A DNA stretch of 64,000 nucleotides from Tridacna crocea (taxonomy: Eukaryota > Mollusca > Bivalvia > Cardiida > Cardiidae), in the NCBI GenBank assembly GCA_943736015.1, contig OX031061.1:55806192-55870191 (forward strand), given 5' to 3'. The translations under genes and the position numbers were made by a program. The notes under the pieces were generated by a model. The model did no database searches. It was not told the origin of the DNA and worked only from the letters and a program-made list of their open reading frames with translations. Of the stretch, positions 9,618 to 20,747 are shown one piece after another (position 1 is the stretch's first letter; each line of letters opens with the position of its first letter).

Positions 9618-11933
9618 AGCTCACCTGAGCACGAAGTGCTCATGGTGAGCTTTTGTGATCGCCCATTGTCCGGCGTCCACATTTTCTTTAAACATCTTCT
9701 TCTCCTCCTAAACCACTGGGCCAATCTTGATGAAACTTGTCAGGGATGTTCCTTGGGTTCCTACCAAAGTTGTTTAAGAGATTGAATTCCACCCATAATT
9801 CTGGTTGCCATGGCAACCAAAAGGAAAAAAATAGCAAAATATTTGAAAATCTTCTTCTCTGAAACTAGAAGGCGTAGACCTTTGATAATTGGTATGTAGC
9901 ATCTCCTAGTGGACCTCTACCAAGATTGTTCATATAATGGCCCTGGGGTCAAAACTGGCCCCGCCCTAGGGGTTGCAAGTTTGAAACATAGGAACAAAGA
10001 AGGAAAACTTTAAAAAAATTCTTCTTCCCTGAAACTAGAAGGTGCAGAGCTTTGATATTTGGTATGTAGCATATCCTTGTAGACCTCTACCAAGATTGTT
10101 CATATGATGCCCCTGGGGTCAAAACTGGCCCGGCCCTTGGGGGTCACAAGTTTTAAAGATAGGAACAAAGAAGGAAAACTTTAAAATTCTTCCTTCTCTG
10201 AAACTAGAAGGTGCAGAGCTTTGATATTTGATATGTATCATCTCCTAGTGGACCTCTACCAAGATTGTTCATATGATGTCCTTGGGGTCAAAACTGGCCC
10301 CGCCCCGGGGGTCACAAATTTGAAACATAGGAGCAAAGAAGGAAAACTTAAATTTTTTTCTTCTCTGAAACTAGAAGGTGCAGAGCTTTGATATATGGTA
10401 TGTAGCATCTCCTAGTGGATCTCTACCAAGATTGTTCATATGATGCCCCCTGAGGTAAAACTGGTCTGGCCCCTGGGGGTCGCAAGTTTGAAACATAGGA
10501 ACAAAGAAGGAAAACTTTAAAATTCTCCTACTCTGAAACTAGAAGGTGCATAGCTTTGATATTTGTTATGTAGCATCTCCTAGTAGACCTGTACCAAGTT
10601 TGTTCATATGATGCCCCTGGGGTCAAAACTGGCCCCGCCCCGGGGATCACAAGTTTGAAATATAGGAACAAAGAAGGAAAACTTTAAAATTCTTCTTCTC
10701 TGAAACTAGAAACTAGAAGGTACAGAGCTTTGATACTTGGTATGTAGCATCTCCTAGTGGACCTCTACCAAGATTGTTTATATAATACCCCTGGGATCAA
10801 AACTGGCCTGGCCTCTGGGGGTCATAAGTTTGAAACATAGGATAAAAGAAGGAAAACTTTAAAATTCTTCTTCTCTGAAACTGGAAGGTGCAGAGCTTTG
10901 ATACTTGGTATGTAGCATCTCCTAGTGGACTTCTACCAAGATTCTTCATATGATGCCCCTGGGGTCAAAACTGGCCCTGCCCTGGGGGTCGCAAGTTTGA
11001 AACATAGGAACAAAGAAGGAAAAATTTAAAATTCTTCTTCACTGAAACTAGAAGGCTTTGATATTTGGTGTGTAGCATCTCCTAGTGGACTTCTACCTAG
11101 ATTGTTCATATGATGCTCCTGGGGTCAAAACTGGCCCCGCCCGGGAGTCACAAGTTTGAAACATAGGAACAAAGAAGGAAAACTTTAAAAAAAAATTCTC
11201 TGAAACTGGAAGTCATAGAGCTTTGATATTTCGTATGCAGCATCTTCTAGTGGACCTCTACCAAGTTTGTTCATGCAATGCTCTTGGGGTCAAAACTGGC
11301 ACAGCCCTGGTGGCCACAAGTTTAAACATAGGAACAAAGAAGGGAAACTTTGAAATTCTTCTGTTCTGGAAAAAGATGGAAACTTCGTACATGTGTTCCT
11401 TATGATAGTCTGCCGATAACAATATTTTATTTTTTTTATTAAATGTTATGTCATTTTTAAAGAGGGTTTGATGTAAAGTTTCACTATGGACCAATATCTC
11501 GTTCACTACAGGACAAAATGTAATTACCTAAATTTCATCTTGTTAAGCGACAGACAATAGTTATTTGATTTTATTTCATGAAACGACATGTTACCAAAAA
11601 AGGGACTAAATGTATAATTTCATTATGGACCAATTACAGTCAGTTTGCCCATCCATCCACCATGACGGATATCTTCTAAAGTCCTTGGCATTTATGAAAC
11701 TTAAAAAATGCTTTCCTTATGATAGTTTTTTGATTGACTTTCAATGACCCTGAATAAGAAGATTTATGAAAGCATTTTGGGAAAAGAAGAAAATGCTTTT
11801 TGCACAATTTATACCCTGTCAGAATTATTTCGCCTTGAACTTTGATATTTGGTAATTATCATTGTAGACCTTTACTGCTTAGTACTCAGGTGAGCGATAT
11901 AGGACCATCATGGTCCTCTTGTTTTAACAGAGC
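9618..11933 (+). mobile_element. Helentron-like non-autonomous element, subfamily I, copy 1
   Basis: The left end is a hairpin (AGCTCACC TGAGCAC GAA GTGCTCA TGGTGAGCT). The right end is CTCAGGTGAGC followed by hairpin AGGACCATCATGGTCCT and CTTGTT. GCTCACCTGAG on the left and CTCAGGTGAGC on the right form an 11-bp subterminal inverted repeat. This layout, with internal tandem repeats and no protein, is known for Helentron-associated elements and the bivalve pearl-like repeats. The family assignment is inference; the end structures are direct observation. An HP-A half is embedded at about 11740-11815. Confidence 0.75.
9840..11400 (+). repeat. Internal tandem array, ~170-bp units, about nine copies
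   Basis: Each unit runs through CTTCTTCTCTGAAACTAGAA, GAGCTTTGATATTTGGTATG, TAGCATCTCCTAGTGGACC, TCTACCAAGATTGTTCATAT, GGGGTCAAAACTGGCCC and AACATAGGAACAAAGAAGG. Starts fall near 9848, 10020, 10193, 10361, 10530, 10692, 10867, 11037 and 11200. Confidence 0.9.
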
Positions 11934-12028
11934 TTGTCTCAAATTCAATTCAACAGTTAACACTGTACCACACGGCAAAATTTTATGATTTATGTTGAAG
12001 AAACTTGGTCAACCATTTAACTGTTTTT

Positions 12029-12990
12029 AGCTCACCTTAGCACAAAGTGCTGAAGGTACGCTAAAGTTATCGCCCTATGTCCGTCGTCCATCGTCCGTCA
12101 TCCGTCAACAATTTCTTTAAACATCTTCTCCTAAACCACTGGGCCAATCTTCATGAAACTTGGCACGGATGTTCCTTTACTGAAGCTTTACCAAAATTGT
12201 TCAAAGAATTGAATTCCACCGTAACTCTGGTTACTAAAAGGAAAAATACAAAATCTTTGAAAATCTCCTCCTCTAACACTAAAAAGCGTAGAGCTTTGAT
12301 ATTTGGTTTGTGGCATTTTCTAGCGGACCTCTACCAAGTTTCTTCAAATGATGCCCCTGGGGTCAAAACTGGCTCCAACCCGGGGACACAAGTTTGAGCA
12401 TAGGAACAAAGAAGAAAACTTTACATCTTCTCCTCTGAAACTTGATGGCGTAGAGCTTTAATATTTGGTATGTAGCATCTCCTAGCGGACCTCTACCAAG
12501 ATTGTTCAAATGATGCCCCTGGGATCAAAACTGGCCCCACCCTGGGGTCACAAGTTTGAGCATAGGAACAAAGAAGGAAAACTTTAAAAAATCTTCTCTT
12601 CCCAAACTTGACGGCGTAGAGCTTTGATATTGGGTATGTAGCATCTCCTAGTGGACCTTTACAAAGTTTGGGATCAAAACTGGCCTCGCCCCGGGGGTCA
12701 CAAGTTTGAGCTTAGAAAAAAAAGAAGGAAAATTTTAAAAGTTCTCATCTGAAACTTGATTGCATAGAGCTTTGATATTTGGTATGTAGCATCTCCTAGT
12801 GGACCTTTATCAAGTTTTTTTATATGTACCCTTGGGGCCAAAATGACCCTGCCCCGGGGGTCATAAGTTCGAGCACAGGAACAAAGAAGGAAAACTTTAA
12901 AAATTTTCTTCTCTGAAACTTGATGTCGTAGAGCTTTGATTTAAAGTTATAGTCTCAGGTGTCCGCTCTAGGGCCAATGGCCCTTTTGTT
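12029..12990 (+). mobile_element. Helentron-like element, subfamily II, short copy
   Basis: The left end is AGCTCACCTTAGCACAAAG, differing from subfamily I by CCTTAG for CCTGAG. The right end has hairpin AGGGCCAATGGCCCT followed by TTTGTT. It contains about five ~165-bp units. It begins only 95 bp after the previous copy ends. Confidence 0.75.
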
Positions 12991-13011
12991 TTTTATATGA
13001 TAGTTTTGGTC

Positions 13012-13114
13012 CACGAATAGGTAAAAAACGTTGTTGGAAAAGGAGAACATGTATTCAAAACCTTTCCTGCTCAAGGTCGCTAAAACTCCATTGTATTGTG
13101 GGGTAAAAGGTTAA
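13012..13114 (+). mobile_element. HP-A MITE fragment
   Basis: ACGTTGTTGGAAAAGGAGAA and CTCAAGGTCGCTAAAACTCC, then GGGGTAAAAGGTTAA. The tip and right arm are missing. It shares its terminal TTAA with the next copy. Confidence 0.65.
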
Positions 13115-13341
13115 ACCATTTACCAGAAAACTACCTGTTGAAACGACCCTGAAGAAAAAAACCATTTAAAAACATCATGAAAAAGGGGGAAATGCCAGAA
13201 ACCAATATTTTTTTCCTATTCCCACGGTGCTTCAATACTGTAAAACAAGACTGCTTCATGTTTGCCGCGTACAACATGTCGTAAAACAAGTGCTCTCAAT
13301 TTAGACTAGTCTGAATTTTTATCGTTTGGTAAAGACCTAAA
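13111..13341 (-). mobile_element. HP-A MITE, old full-length copy
   Basis: The outer parts are clear (GAAACGACCCTGAAG on the left, CTCAATTTAGACTAGTC on the right). The hairpin has decayed to ATGCCAGAAACCAATAT, so this looks older than its neighbours. Confidence 0.7.
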
Positions 13342-13557
13342 TTTGGCTATTATGTGGAATTCTATGACTTTTATATCGATTATTAGATAGGTGTAAATTC
13401 CAGGATAACATTATAGAATTTTCTGCAATTAAAATGACTTCTCTCGATTGATGCAAATATTAGTTGAGTGATTGTACGGTGTTCAACGCCGGTTTCAACA
13501 GTATTAAGATTATATCCTTGCGGCCAGTGCACCTATCCACGTTTTCCTGGAGTTTAG

Positions 13558-13914
13558 GTAGTGGACCCGTAATACTTCTAGTGCAGCATGGCATAAATTC
13601 TTGATAGTTGATAAAGACAGATTTATACAGATATAGTACTTTTGCACATTTTTAAACGACCAGAAGATGCTTTGATAACTATCTTGAAATTATTTGTTGA
13701 TTCTTTTGTTAGTTTACAGAAAAGGGAGGTAATTATCATATCCGTTTATGTTGAGAATATATTGGTTTTAGACTTATAAATGATAATTCTAGGAATGACA
13801 AAAGGAAAAAGTGGCTCGGTGAAAGTAGTACAATAATACTCATTTTTAATCTTAGCAAATTTTGTAGGGTAATATTTCAGGGGAAATAGCTCTTTTCTAT
13901 TACGGGTCCACTAC
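13558..13914. mobile_element. MITE with perfect 17-bp terminal inverted repeats
   Basis: GTAGTGGACCCGTAATA at 13558-13574 is the exact reverse complement of 13898-13914. The 357-bp element has no ORF. A diverged copy in opposite orientation lies at 4440-4860. No convincing target duplication is seen, so the superfamily is open. Confidence 0.8.
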
Positions 13915-13985
13915 GTTAACTAGTGCTTCACACATTATTCTTACCAAGCCATTGGCTGCTTTCCCACAAAGTCATCGTCGAAACA

Positions 13986-14138
13986 ATGGCCATCAGTGGA
14001 GGAGGAATGAATCGTGTTGCAGTGACTAACGTCAATTCCCGGAAAACATGGTCGTGCTGGCGGGTTCGTACAAACGACTCCCAGTTCTCAAGTCCTGTCT
14101 ACTATCGTCTGTGCTTCCGGGGTTGTGCATTGGAGTAA
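13986..14138 (+). CDS. Hypothetical ORF, weak exon candidate
   Basis: From ATG at 13986 the frame reads MAISGGGMNRVAVTNV and continues to a stop at 14136-14138, about 50 residues. An in-frame upstream ATG at 13923 would add 21. The stretch is more GC-rich than its surroundings and has four cysteines late in the frame. I recognise no domain, signal peptide or splice sites, and it lies between MITEs. It may be an exon of an unseen gene or chance. Confidence 0.18.
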   Translation: MAISGGGMNRVAVTNVNSRKTWSCWRVRTNDSQFSSPVYYRLCFRGCALE

Positions 14139-14193
14139 AATAAACAACTGAATAACTGATCAGAAAAAAAATTAAGTACCTCATAAAACATTT

Positions 14194-14416
14194 TTAAATC
14201 ATTACCAAACGACAATATTTTTGGCTGGACCAAATCAAAAGCAGACGACCAAATAAAAGTGACTGAAAATTTGAAATTTGTTATGTGAAGTATAAAAAAC
14301 ATTGTGGGAAAAGGAGGAAATGCTGGTTACCAGCATTTTCTCCTTTTCCCACAATGTTTTCTAAAGGCTTCTTTCTCAGGGTCGTCAAAAGTACGGATTG
14401 TGTGGTAAAGGGTTAA
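14194..14416 (+). mobile_element. HP-A MITE, full copy
   Basis: TTAA at both ends. The hairpin is intact except for one G in the left arm (AAAAGGAGGAAATGC). The left half is a few bases short beside GACCAAATCAAAAGC. Confidence 0.88.
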
Positions 14417-14627
14417 TAGATAAAAAAAAAAAAGAAAAACAGAGGGAAAATGCCGTATTCATAAGTGGTTTTTTGGTTTGGTCGTTTATCTATAAAGTAG
14501 AGATTGATGTAAAATTAATTGTTACAAGAAAATTGTCTGTTTTGTACAGAGAAATAAACCATTATGTACAAAAATGATCCCGATCTCGTTTTCAATTATG
14601 AAAACAAATAGAAAAAAATACAAAGTC

Positions 14628-14890
14628 ATGACCTATTACCAAACGACAAAATCTTAAAAGCGATTGCAGACGATAAAATAAATGTAACTCAAAAAATGAA
14701 ATTTGTTTCCGGCAGGGAAGAAAACATTGTGGGAAAAGGATAAAATGCTGGTTACCAGCATTTTCTCCTTTTCCCACATTGTTTTCAAAAGGCTTCTATC
14801 TCAGGATAGTTAATAAACCAGGGATTGGTAAACCAGGGTTTCTATCTTAGGGTCGTTCCACGAGGGATTGATAAACCAGGTAAGGGTTGA
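14628..14890 (+). mobile_element. HP-A MITE with partial duplication of the right half
   Basis: After the hairpin the right half is repeated imperfectly: GGCTTCTATCTCAGG and AAACCAGGGATTG, then TTTCTATCTTAGGGTCG and ATAAACCAGG. It belongs to the subtype with CAGGGATTG near the right end, like 58516-58745. Confidence 0.8.
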
Positions 14891-14924
14891 TTATGTAAAC
14901 AACCACAGGTTTTTTTTAAGCAAA

Positions 14925-15056
14925 AGAGCTTTTGAAAACATTGTGTTAAGAGAAGAAAATGCTGGTTAATAAGCATTGTCTCCTTTTCCCACAGTGTTTT
15001 CTATCCTATGAAAGAAAACTCATTTCATATGAGCCTCACTGAAACTGTCACCACAA
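14925..15056 (-). mobile_element. HP-A MITE, partial
   Basis: The hairpin (ACATTGTGTTAAGAGAAG, tip GCTGGTTAATAAGC) and part of the right half (GAGCCTCACTGAAACTG) remain. Both ends are lost. Confidence 0.65.
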
Positions 15057-15206
15057 AATCATGTACTCACTTAAATGAGATAGTAAGATTCGGTATGTGA
15101 AAGATGAAATATATTTATACAATCTATGTGAAAAAAAAACAGTGGATGATGCTGAGGGTGGACAAAATACGTGGTCAGTTAAAAATGAAACTTGGTCTGC
15201 AAAGTT

Positions 15207-15435
15207 TTAACTCTTTACCAAACGACAAATTTATAGAGTGATGCAAAATTGAAAGTATTTGCAGGAGACAAAATAAATGTGACTGAAAAATCGAAATCTG
15301 ATTTGTGAAAGGTAGAAAACATTGTGGGAAAAAGAGAAAATGCTAGTTATCAGCATTTTCTCGTTTTCCCACTATGTTTTCAAAAGGGTTCTACCTCAGG
15401 GTCATCAAAAGGCGTCATTGTGTGGGAAGGGTTAA
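15207..15435 (+). mobile_element. HP-A MITE, full copy
   Basis: TTAA at both ends, 229 bp. The tip is GCTAGTTATCAGC, with paired changes at the same level of both arms (G-C to A-T). Confidence 0.88.
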
Positions 15436-15582
15436 TGCATTTCCGTGTAGCATTATACCAGGTAACCTACTCTTTAATTATGTAGCCATAAAATATGTTT
15501 TGCATAGCAGCCGGTTAAATCCTTGGGTAGAATGGTGGTTAGACATGCAGACGATTTAAAACAAAAACAAAAAGTTTCTACT

Positions 15583-15662
15583 TGTAAGCCTGCACAAACT
15601 CCACAGGCTGCCATAAGTCGATACATTTCATAGATGCATTCAGTCCCCTTTTGTGTAATTTT
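15583..15662. repeat. Short dispersed repeat, CAGGCTG type
   Basis: GTAAGCCTGCACAAACTCC, ACAGGCTGCC, AAGTCGATACATTTCATAG and GATGCATTCAGTCCCC follow in order. AGCCTGC and ACAGGCT form a short inverted pair. Confidence 0.6.
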
Positions 15663-15683
15663 CTACAGCCCAGTAATTCATAC

Positions 15684-15898
15684 ATAACCTTGCAATAAAC
15701 GTGGACTTGTCCAAATTGAAATCATTTGAAAATGACAAAGTAAATATAATGAAACTGGAAGACAATGTCTTTGAAAGGATACGGAAACATTTTGGGAGGA
15801 GATAGCGCTGGTTGCCAGCATTATCACCACCTCCCACGATGGTTTTTAAAAGCGTTTTCCCCCGAATTCGTCATAAATTGAGATCGTTTGAAACTTAA
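15684..15898 (+). mobile_element. HP-A MITE, diverged copy
   Basis: GGACTTGTCCAAATTGAAAT and CATTTGAAAATGACAAAG mark the left half. The arms are GGGAGGAGATAGCGCTGG and its partner with CACCACCTCCC, so both arms changed together and still pair. Confidence 0.75.
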
Positions 15899-16192
15899 CT
15901 AAATGGTAAAGTCCGCTCATACCCAGGAGTAATATAAAATGGATAATGCAGATCCTAAATGACCCGTTCTATGCAGTCTGATCTTTATTGATACCGTCCG
16001 GGAAAGCGCTTTTTTGTGACGCCGACGGCGGTGAGATATTTATGACCAGTCCGACATTTAATGAAGATGAAAAACGTGACGAATAAGACAGACTGAGTTC
16101 GCCCTTCTTTCAGAGAAATACTTGTAAAACTCTCTTATCCACTCTCTTCGTCACTTCTGTTCTCCTCTCAGCCTTGGTTCCCTTAAACTCTT

Positions 16193-16336
16193 TACCAAAC
16201 GACAAAAATTTTAGTCTGGTCCAAACTGAAAGCATTTGCAGAAGTGGTTACTAGCATTTTCTTCTTTTCTCACAGTGTTTTCAAAAGGCGCCTTTCTCAG
16301 GGTCGTTAAAAGTCGGGAATGTGTGGTAAAAAGTTA
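16193..16336 (+). mobile_element. HP-A MITE lacking the left arm
   Basis: The left outer half is intact up to GCATTTGCAGAAG, then joins the tip directly (GTGGTTACTAGC). The right half is complete, ending GTGTGGTAAAAAGTTAT. Confidence 0.8.
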
Positions 16337-16370
16337 TATCAAAGAAAAATCCCTCATCCCTTACAAGTAA

Positions 16371-16770
16371 TGTCAAAAGTACAGGAGGAATCCTCGGTAT
16401 TCGGAGCAAAATCCTCCTTGAGCAAAATCTTCGGTGTGCAAAAACTTCGGTGATCTGATGACGTCAATCAATTGATTTTAAACATTTCTTTTTTCAATGT
16501 CTAGCTGTTTTCGGTGCATCGATGACGTCATAACACAACATATTAAATCCATTGATTTTACGCAATTTTTCAATCTTTCGTTTTGTTGTTAGAGAGACGG
16601 GTGAGGAACCAAACCGATGTCGTGCATCAGTGTTACTTTTTGCCGAATATATATTGTCATGCCAATTTACGTCGTCGATTATCTAGACCTGACTTTGAAT
16701 TTGACTTACCAACGCATCTTGACCATACTTCAACAGTGTCTGTACGTACGCTCTATATGGGTTGTACCTA
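16371..16770 (+). mobile_element. Polinton relict, small internally deleted copy
   Basis: The left part (TGTCAAAAGTACAGGAGGAA) repeats the terminal sequence found at 17528. It is followed by short stretches matching the centre (CAGTGTTACTTTTTGCCG) and interior (CCTGACTTTGAATTTGAC) of the main Polinton. It is broken and much reduced. An HP-B MITE follows. Confidence 0.7.
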
Positions 16771-16774
16771 CACG

Positions 16775-17003
16775 TTAACCCTTTACTCCATAGATACTCA
16801 TTTTAACACATTACTTGTAGGAGCCTTTGGAAAACATTGTGGTAAAAGGTGAAATTGCTCGTGACGAGCAATTTCACCTTTTGCCACAATGTTTTCTACA
16901 CTATCAAAAAGTGTCATATACACATAAGAAACAGCTTCATCTTTGCTGTTATTTAGGGTCAATTAGAGATACCAAAGAAATGTCTTATGGGGTAAAGGGT
17001 TAA
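16775..17003 (-). mobile_element. HP-B hairpin MITE, full copy
   Basis: TTAA at both ends, 229 bp, tip GCTCGTGACGAGC. The GCTGTTATTTAGGGTCAATT side is on the right, so orientation is opposite to 6365-6583. It separates two pieces of Polinton sequence. Confidence 0.88.
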
Positions 17004-17029
17004 ACTGGCTTTGTTTTGACGCGTCACTT

Positions 17030-17415
17030 CTCTCGTAGAAATCAGTGCATGTAAAAACAAGTTGGCAGGTCCAACTGGTTCCGTTTTAATGCTGTACCGT
17101 CAGCCTCCTCCACTTTCAATTTCACATGAATCTGAGAATTCTTTAGATTGCAATAATCAACAGAATTTTGCGAATCAATCCTAAACGGACTGTCACCTGA
17201 GATAATTGTTGAACTTCTCCATGATAAAAGTCGTCCACGCTGGTTTGAGTCGGTTGCAAATTGAATAAAGGAATTTCAGACAAAAGTCCTTCCTTAACCT
17301 GTTCTTCGTTAAACACAGACTTTGTGAATTTATATATTTCGAAAATGTTACGTGATCGTTAAGTGCTGCCTTTTCCTTTTGATAGGTCGCGACGATTTAC
17401 CTGCACCGTATTGTC
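17030..17415 (-). pseudogene. Polinton capsid-type protein remnant
   Basis: Short minus-strand stretches resemble the Polinton minor-capsid or penton-type protein that databases often label F54H12.2-like. The remnant is broken. It lies outside the main TIR-bounded composite, next to its left end, suggesting debris of a second, fuller element. The assignment rests on remembered family resemblance. Confidence 0.5.
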
Positions 17416-17527
17416 TTTTAACACGTTTGTTCATTTTTTTCCCGAATATTTCGTTTAATACATTATAATTGTGTAGTATGATCATCAACTTTCGCCGTTC
17501 GAATGTGATGTTAGTTATACTACTAGT

Positions 17528-17765
17528 AGTGTCAAAAGTACAGGAGGAATCTTCGGTATTCGGGGTAAAATCCTCGGTGAGCAAAATCCTCGGTGAGCAA
17601 AATCTTCGGTGATCTGGTGACGTCAATCCATTGATTTTAAGCATTTTTTCAATCTTTTGTTTAACTGTTTTTAGTGCATCGATGACGTCATAACAGAATA
17701 TATAAAATCCACTGATTTTACGCATTTTTTCAATCTTTTGTTGAGCTGTTAGAGAGATGGGTGAT
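17528..17765 (+). repeat. Left terminal inverted repeat of the Polinton composite
   Basis: It contains repeated CTCGGTGAGCAAAATC units and two GATTTTA...CATTTTTTCAATCTTTTG blocks, each near a GACGTCA. The reverse complement is at 41035-41269, and similarity continues inward into the integrase region. Confidence 0.85.
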
Positions 17766-17789
17766 CAGAAAAAGAAAATATATTGAATA

Positions 17790-18590
17790 AGTATTACTTT
17801 GAAGAACAAAATCCTGCAGCTTCTTATGGATCGCAAAACTTATGGAAAGTGTTAGATCGAAAGTATCCCGGTGTGTTTACGATCGATTATGTGCGACAAT
17901 GGTTTAGCAATCAAGATTCGTATACATTACAATAGCCAGTGCGATATCGGTTTAAGATCGCAAATGTGCGAGTAACATCTGTTATACTGTCCTTGGCTAG
18001 CTTAGCGGAAGAAAATGACGGAGTGCAATTTCTACTTTTTGCCATAGACATCTTGGCAAGAAAATTATGGGTACGAAAGTTTAAAAACAAAACGGTAAAA
18101 CGGCAAAGGCTGTCTCAGGAGCAATGAAGAGTATTTCATGTCAGCAGAAGCCGAAGATTCGAGCTGATCGAGGATCGGAATTTGTAAATCGACGGTTTTA
18201 AAAGCTAATGAAAGGCTAAAATGTTTATTTTTTTACGACTCACAATCCAGCAATTGCTAACTATGTCGAACGTGTTCAGCGCACAATCAAACGTTCACCT
18301 TACAGAATGATGATGCACAATCACTCGTATCGTTACGTCGATTCTCTACAGAACGCCATCAGTAATTATAATAACACACCGCATTGTGGTTTGAATAGTT
18401 TAACGCCTATGCAGGTCGTTAAAACAAACGAAGCTGATGTCTTGGCTTAGATCTATTTGAAAAAGAAACCAAAGGTAAAAACTAAACCTGTTTTTACTTA
18501 TAAAGTTGGTGATTTGGTGCATATCAGTTTTACTATACAACCGTTCCGTCGGGCATATCGAGAACAATTTACAGCAGAGATCTTTAAGGT
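17790..18590 (+). pseudogene. Polinton integrase remnant, left copy, N-terminal and core part
   Basis: The translation resembles the Polinton DDE-type integrase: an N-terminal zone (YGSQNLWKVLDRKYPG) and core-like stretches (LLFAIDILARKLWVR, MMMHNHSYRYVDSLQNAI). Integrases of this family are retrovirus-like and insert the element. It is a broken fossil. A 2.15-kb element is inserted between this part and the chromodomain part at 20748-21007. Confidence 0.75.
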
Positions 18591-20747
18591 TCATGTAAAG
18601 TGTTTATTTTGCTTAATTTCATACGTCAATAATTCTGTAATTATTGAAATTTGTCTAGGAAAACCATATATCAAATTAAAGCTCTTGATGAGTACAAGCT
18701 GTTTTACATAATTATACCTACTGGCCTTACATAATAAAACTAAAACATTGTAGAAAAAGATGACATCGTTTAAAACCTACAAAATAATAATGACATAACA
18801 AAATTGCTTAAGTTTTGGAGAAAACTCAGGCTATGGTACATACCAGGTACTGCTACAACCAAAATTCCTATAGTTTCTTTAAAAAGGCACATATTTAAGT
18901 CAGAAAGTTTGACATTTTTCCCTTATTGAATTGTCAACCATGTTTGACCTACTTTGTTTTTAGTAACAGGTATGGTGACTCCACAGGATCAAAATGTACA
19001 AGTGGTTGTGCGTAATAAACTTTCTAAGTATTATTTGAACAAATTGACATGAAATAAATGACCTCAATTACCACATATTACACGCTTGATTTATTGTCCT
19101 AACTTGGCTCCGGCTAATGTCGTCTGCATGCGGAACTATGTGCATATTTCTACACTCTTTATGCTGCTAATTAGATTTATAGTGTTTTCAAAGAGTACTT
19201 GAAATACCTGAAATAACCATTACATTGTTGGTTTAAATTGGTAATACATGGTGGGTGACTTAGATCTATGATGCACTTTCTGTGCAGCCCGATTTTAATT
19301 TATGCCATCTGCAAAAACGTTTCATTTTGACTAAGGCGTAGTAAGGGTCAAACCCTACATCTACCGTTAACAGAGTTTTTGTACAGACCGATTATACCCG
19401 ATGGTTTAAATATTCACGTTTTAATTACTCTTTGCATAAAGGTCAATTTCAGGTCAATTTATTCCAGTAATAATTTGAGATAAAAAAAATGTCATGTACA
19501 AGTGAAACTTACAAGTTTTGCTTGTGGAAGATAGTTATTATTTAAAGGTAAAAAAAAATGCATTTTGGAACGTTCAAGTTTAATATCCTGTCGGGAATTG
19601 TATTTTCCTGTAAAATGTATTATGTACGATTCATTGTGCTCAGTCTAACATACAGATGTTATATTTTAAGAAAAAAGATTCAACAGTTGGAAATCTGATT
19701 TACTGTACTTCGATATTTATTAAAACAGCGGGGGAATTACAAAAGGGAGTTCATTTGTTTCCAGAGGATTTGAACGTTATGCAGGTCAAGATTTTTGCTA
19801 TTGCTCCTGTTTTATACAAGTAACTTGTCGTGTAATGGATGAATCGGGCAGAAAAATTGCGTCAAAGTACCGAGGCAGGTAATATTTCAATAAACACAAG
19901 TACAGACACCCGGTAAATTTGGATTTGAAAAACAGAGGTGGACAGTGAATTTTTATCGCCAAGGGGTTCCAACTATTTTGACGCATAGAAAAAATCGCGA
20001 CAATATAAAACCAATATTAGTAAAACAGCGATTACATAATCGCTGTTAAAAAAAAGACCTGTACAAGTGAAATTTCCATGTCCACTTCCAAACCCTTTCT
20101 CAAAAACAGCACCCTAACTACCCCATCACACACACAAAAAGAAGAATGAAAAAAATGCTTATGTCAAAAATTGATTCTAAATCCTATCAATCAGACTGGT
20201 AACACCTTTTGTAACTGCTGTTTTTGAGAAAGGGTTTGGACGTAGACATGGAAATTTCACTTGTATAGGTCATTTTTATTTGTTTTATTACCTAAAATTA
20301 CTAATGAAAGTTTATTATGCACAACCACTTGTACATTTTGATCCTGTGGAGTCACCATACCTGTTACTAAAACAAAAGTAGTTCAAATATGGCTGATAAT
20401 TCAATATGGGCAAAATGTCAAACTTTCTGATTTAAATATGTGCCTTTTTAAAGAAAATATAGGATTTTTGGTAGTAGCAGTACCTGGTATGTACCATAGC
20501 CTGTGTTTTCTCCAAAACTTAAGCAATTTTGTTATGTCATTATTATTTTGTAGGTTTTAAACGATGTCATCTTTTTCTACAATGTTTTAGTTCTATTATG
20601 TAAGGCCAGTAGGTATAATTATGTAAAACAGCTTGTACTCATCAAGAGCTTTACTTTGATATATGGTTTTCCTAGACAAATTTCAATAATTACAGAATTA
20701 TTGACGTATGAAATTAAGCAAAATAAACACTTTACATGAACCTTAAG
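18591..20747. mobile_element. Non-autonomous element with ~480-bp terminal inverted repeats
   Basis: It starts TTAAGGTTCATGTAAAG and ends CTTTACATGAACCTTAA. The left arm (18591 to about 19060) is the near-exact inverse of about 20270-20747, sharing blocks such as GTATGGTGACTCCACAGG and TGCTTAAGTTTTGGAG. It sits inside the Polinton integrase; the uninterrupted sequence is seen near 40455. TTAA at both ends fits a TTAA target, but the GGTTCATG end is not a typical piggyBac end. The middle holds no ORF with family resemblance. Confidence 0.8.
20061..20271. mobile_element. Nested foldback MITE, ~55-bp arms
   Basis: GACCTGTACAAGTGAAATTT and TTCCAAACCCTTTCTC on the left are mirrored by GAGAAAGGGTTTGGACG and AAATTTCACTTGTATAGGTC on the right, with a ~105-bp spacer. 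It lies inside the previous element. An inner short palindrome (AACAGCGATTACATAATCGC) lies just outside its left end. Confidence 0.8.

Noticed and set aside
9618-11933. Classical Helitron with CTRR end
   Set aside because: The 3' hairpin is followed by CTTGTT rather than a clear CTRR, so only a Helentron-like label is used.
18591-20747. Calling the 2.15-kb element piggyBac
   Set aside because: TTAA borders fit, but the GGTTCATG ends do not resemble known piggyBac ends and no transposase is present.
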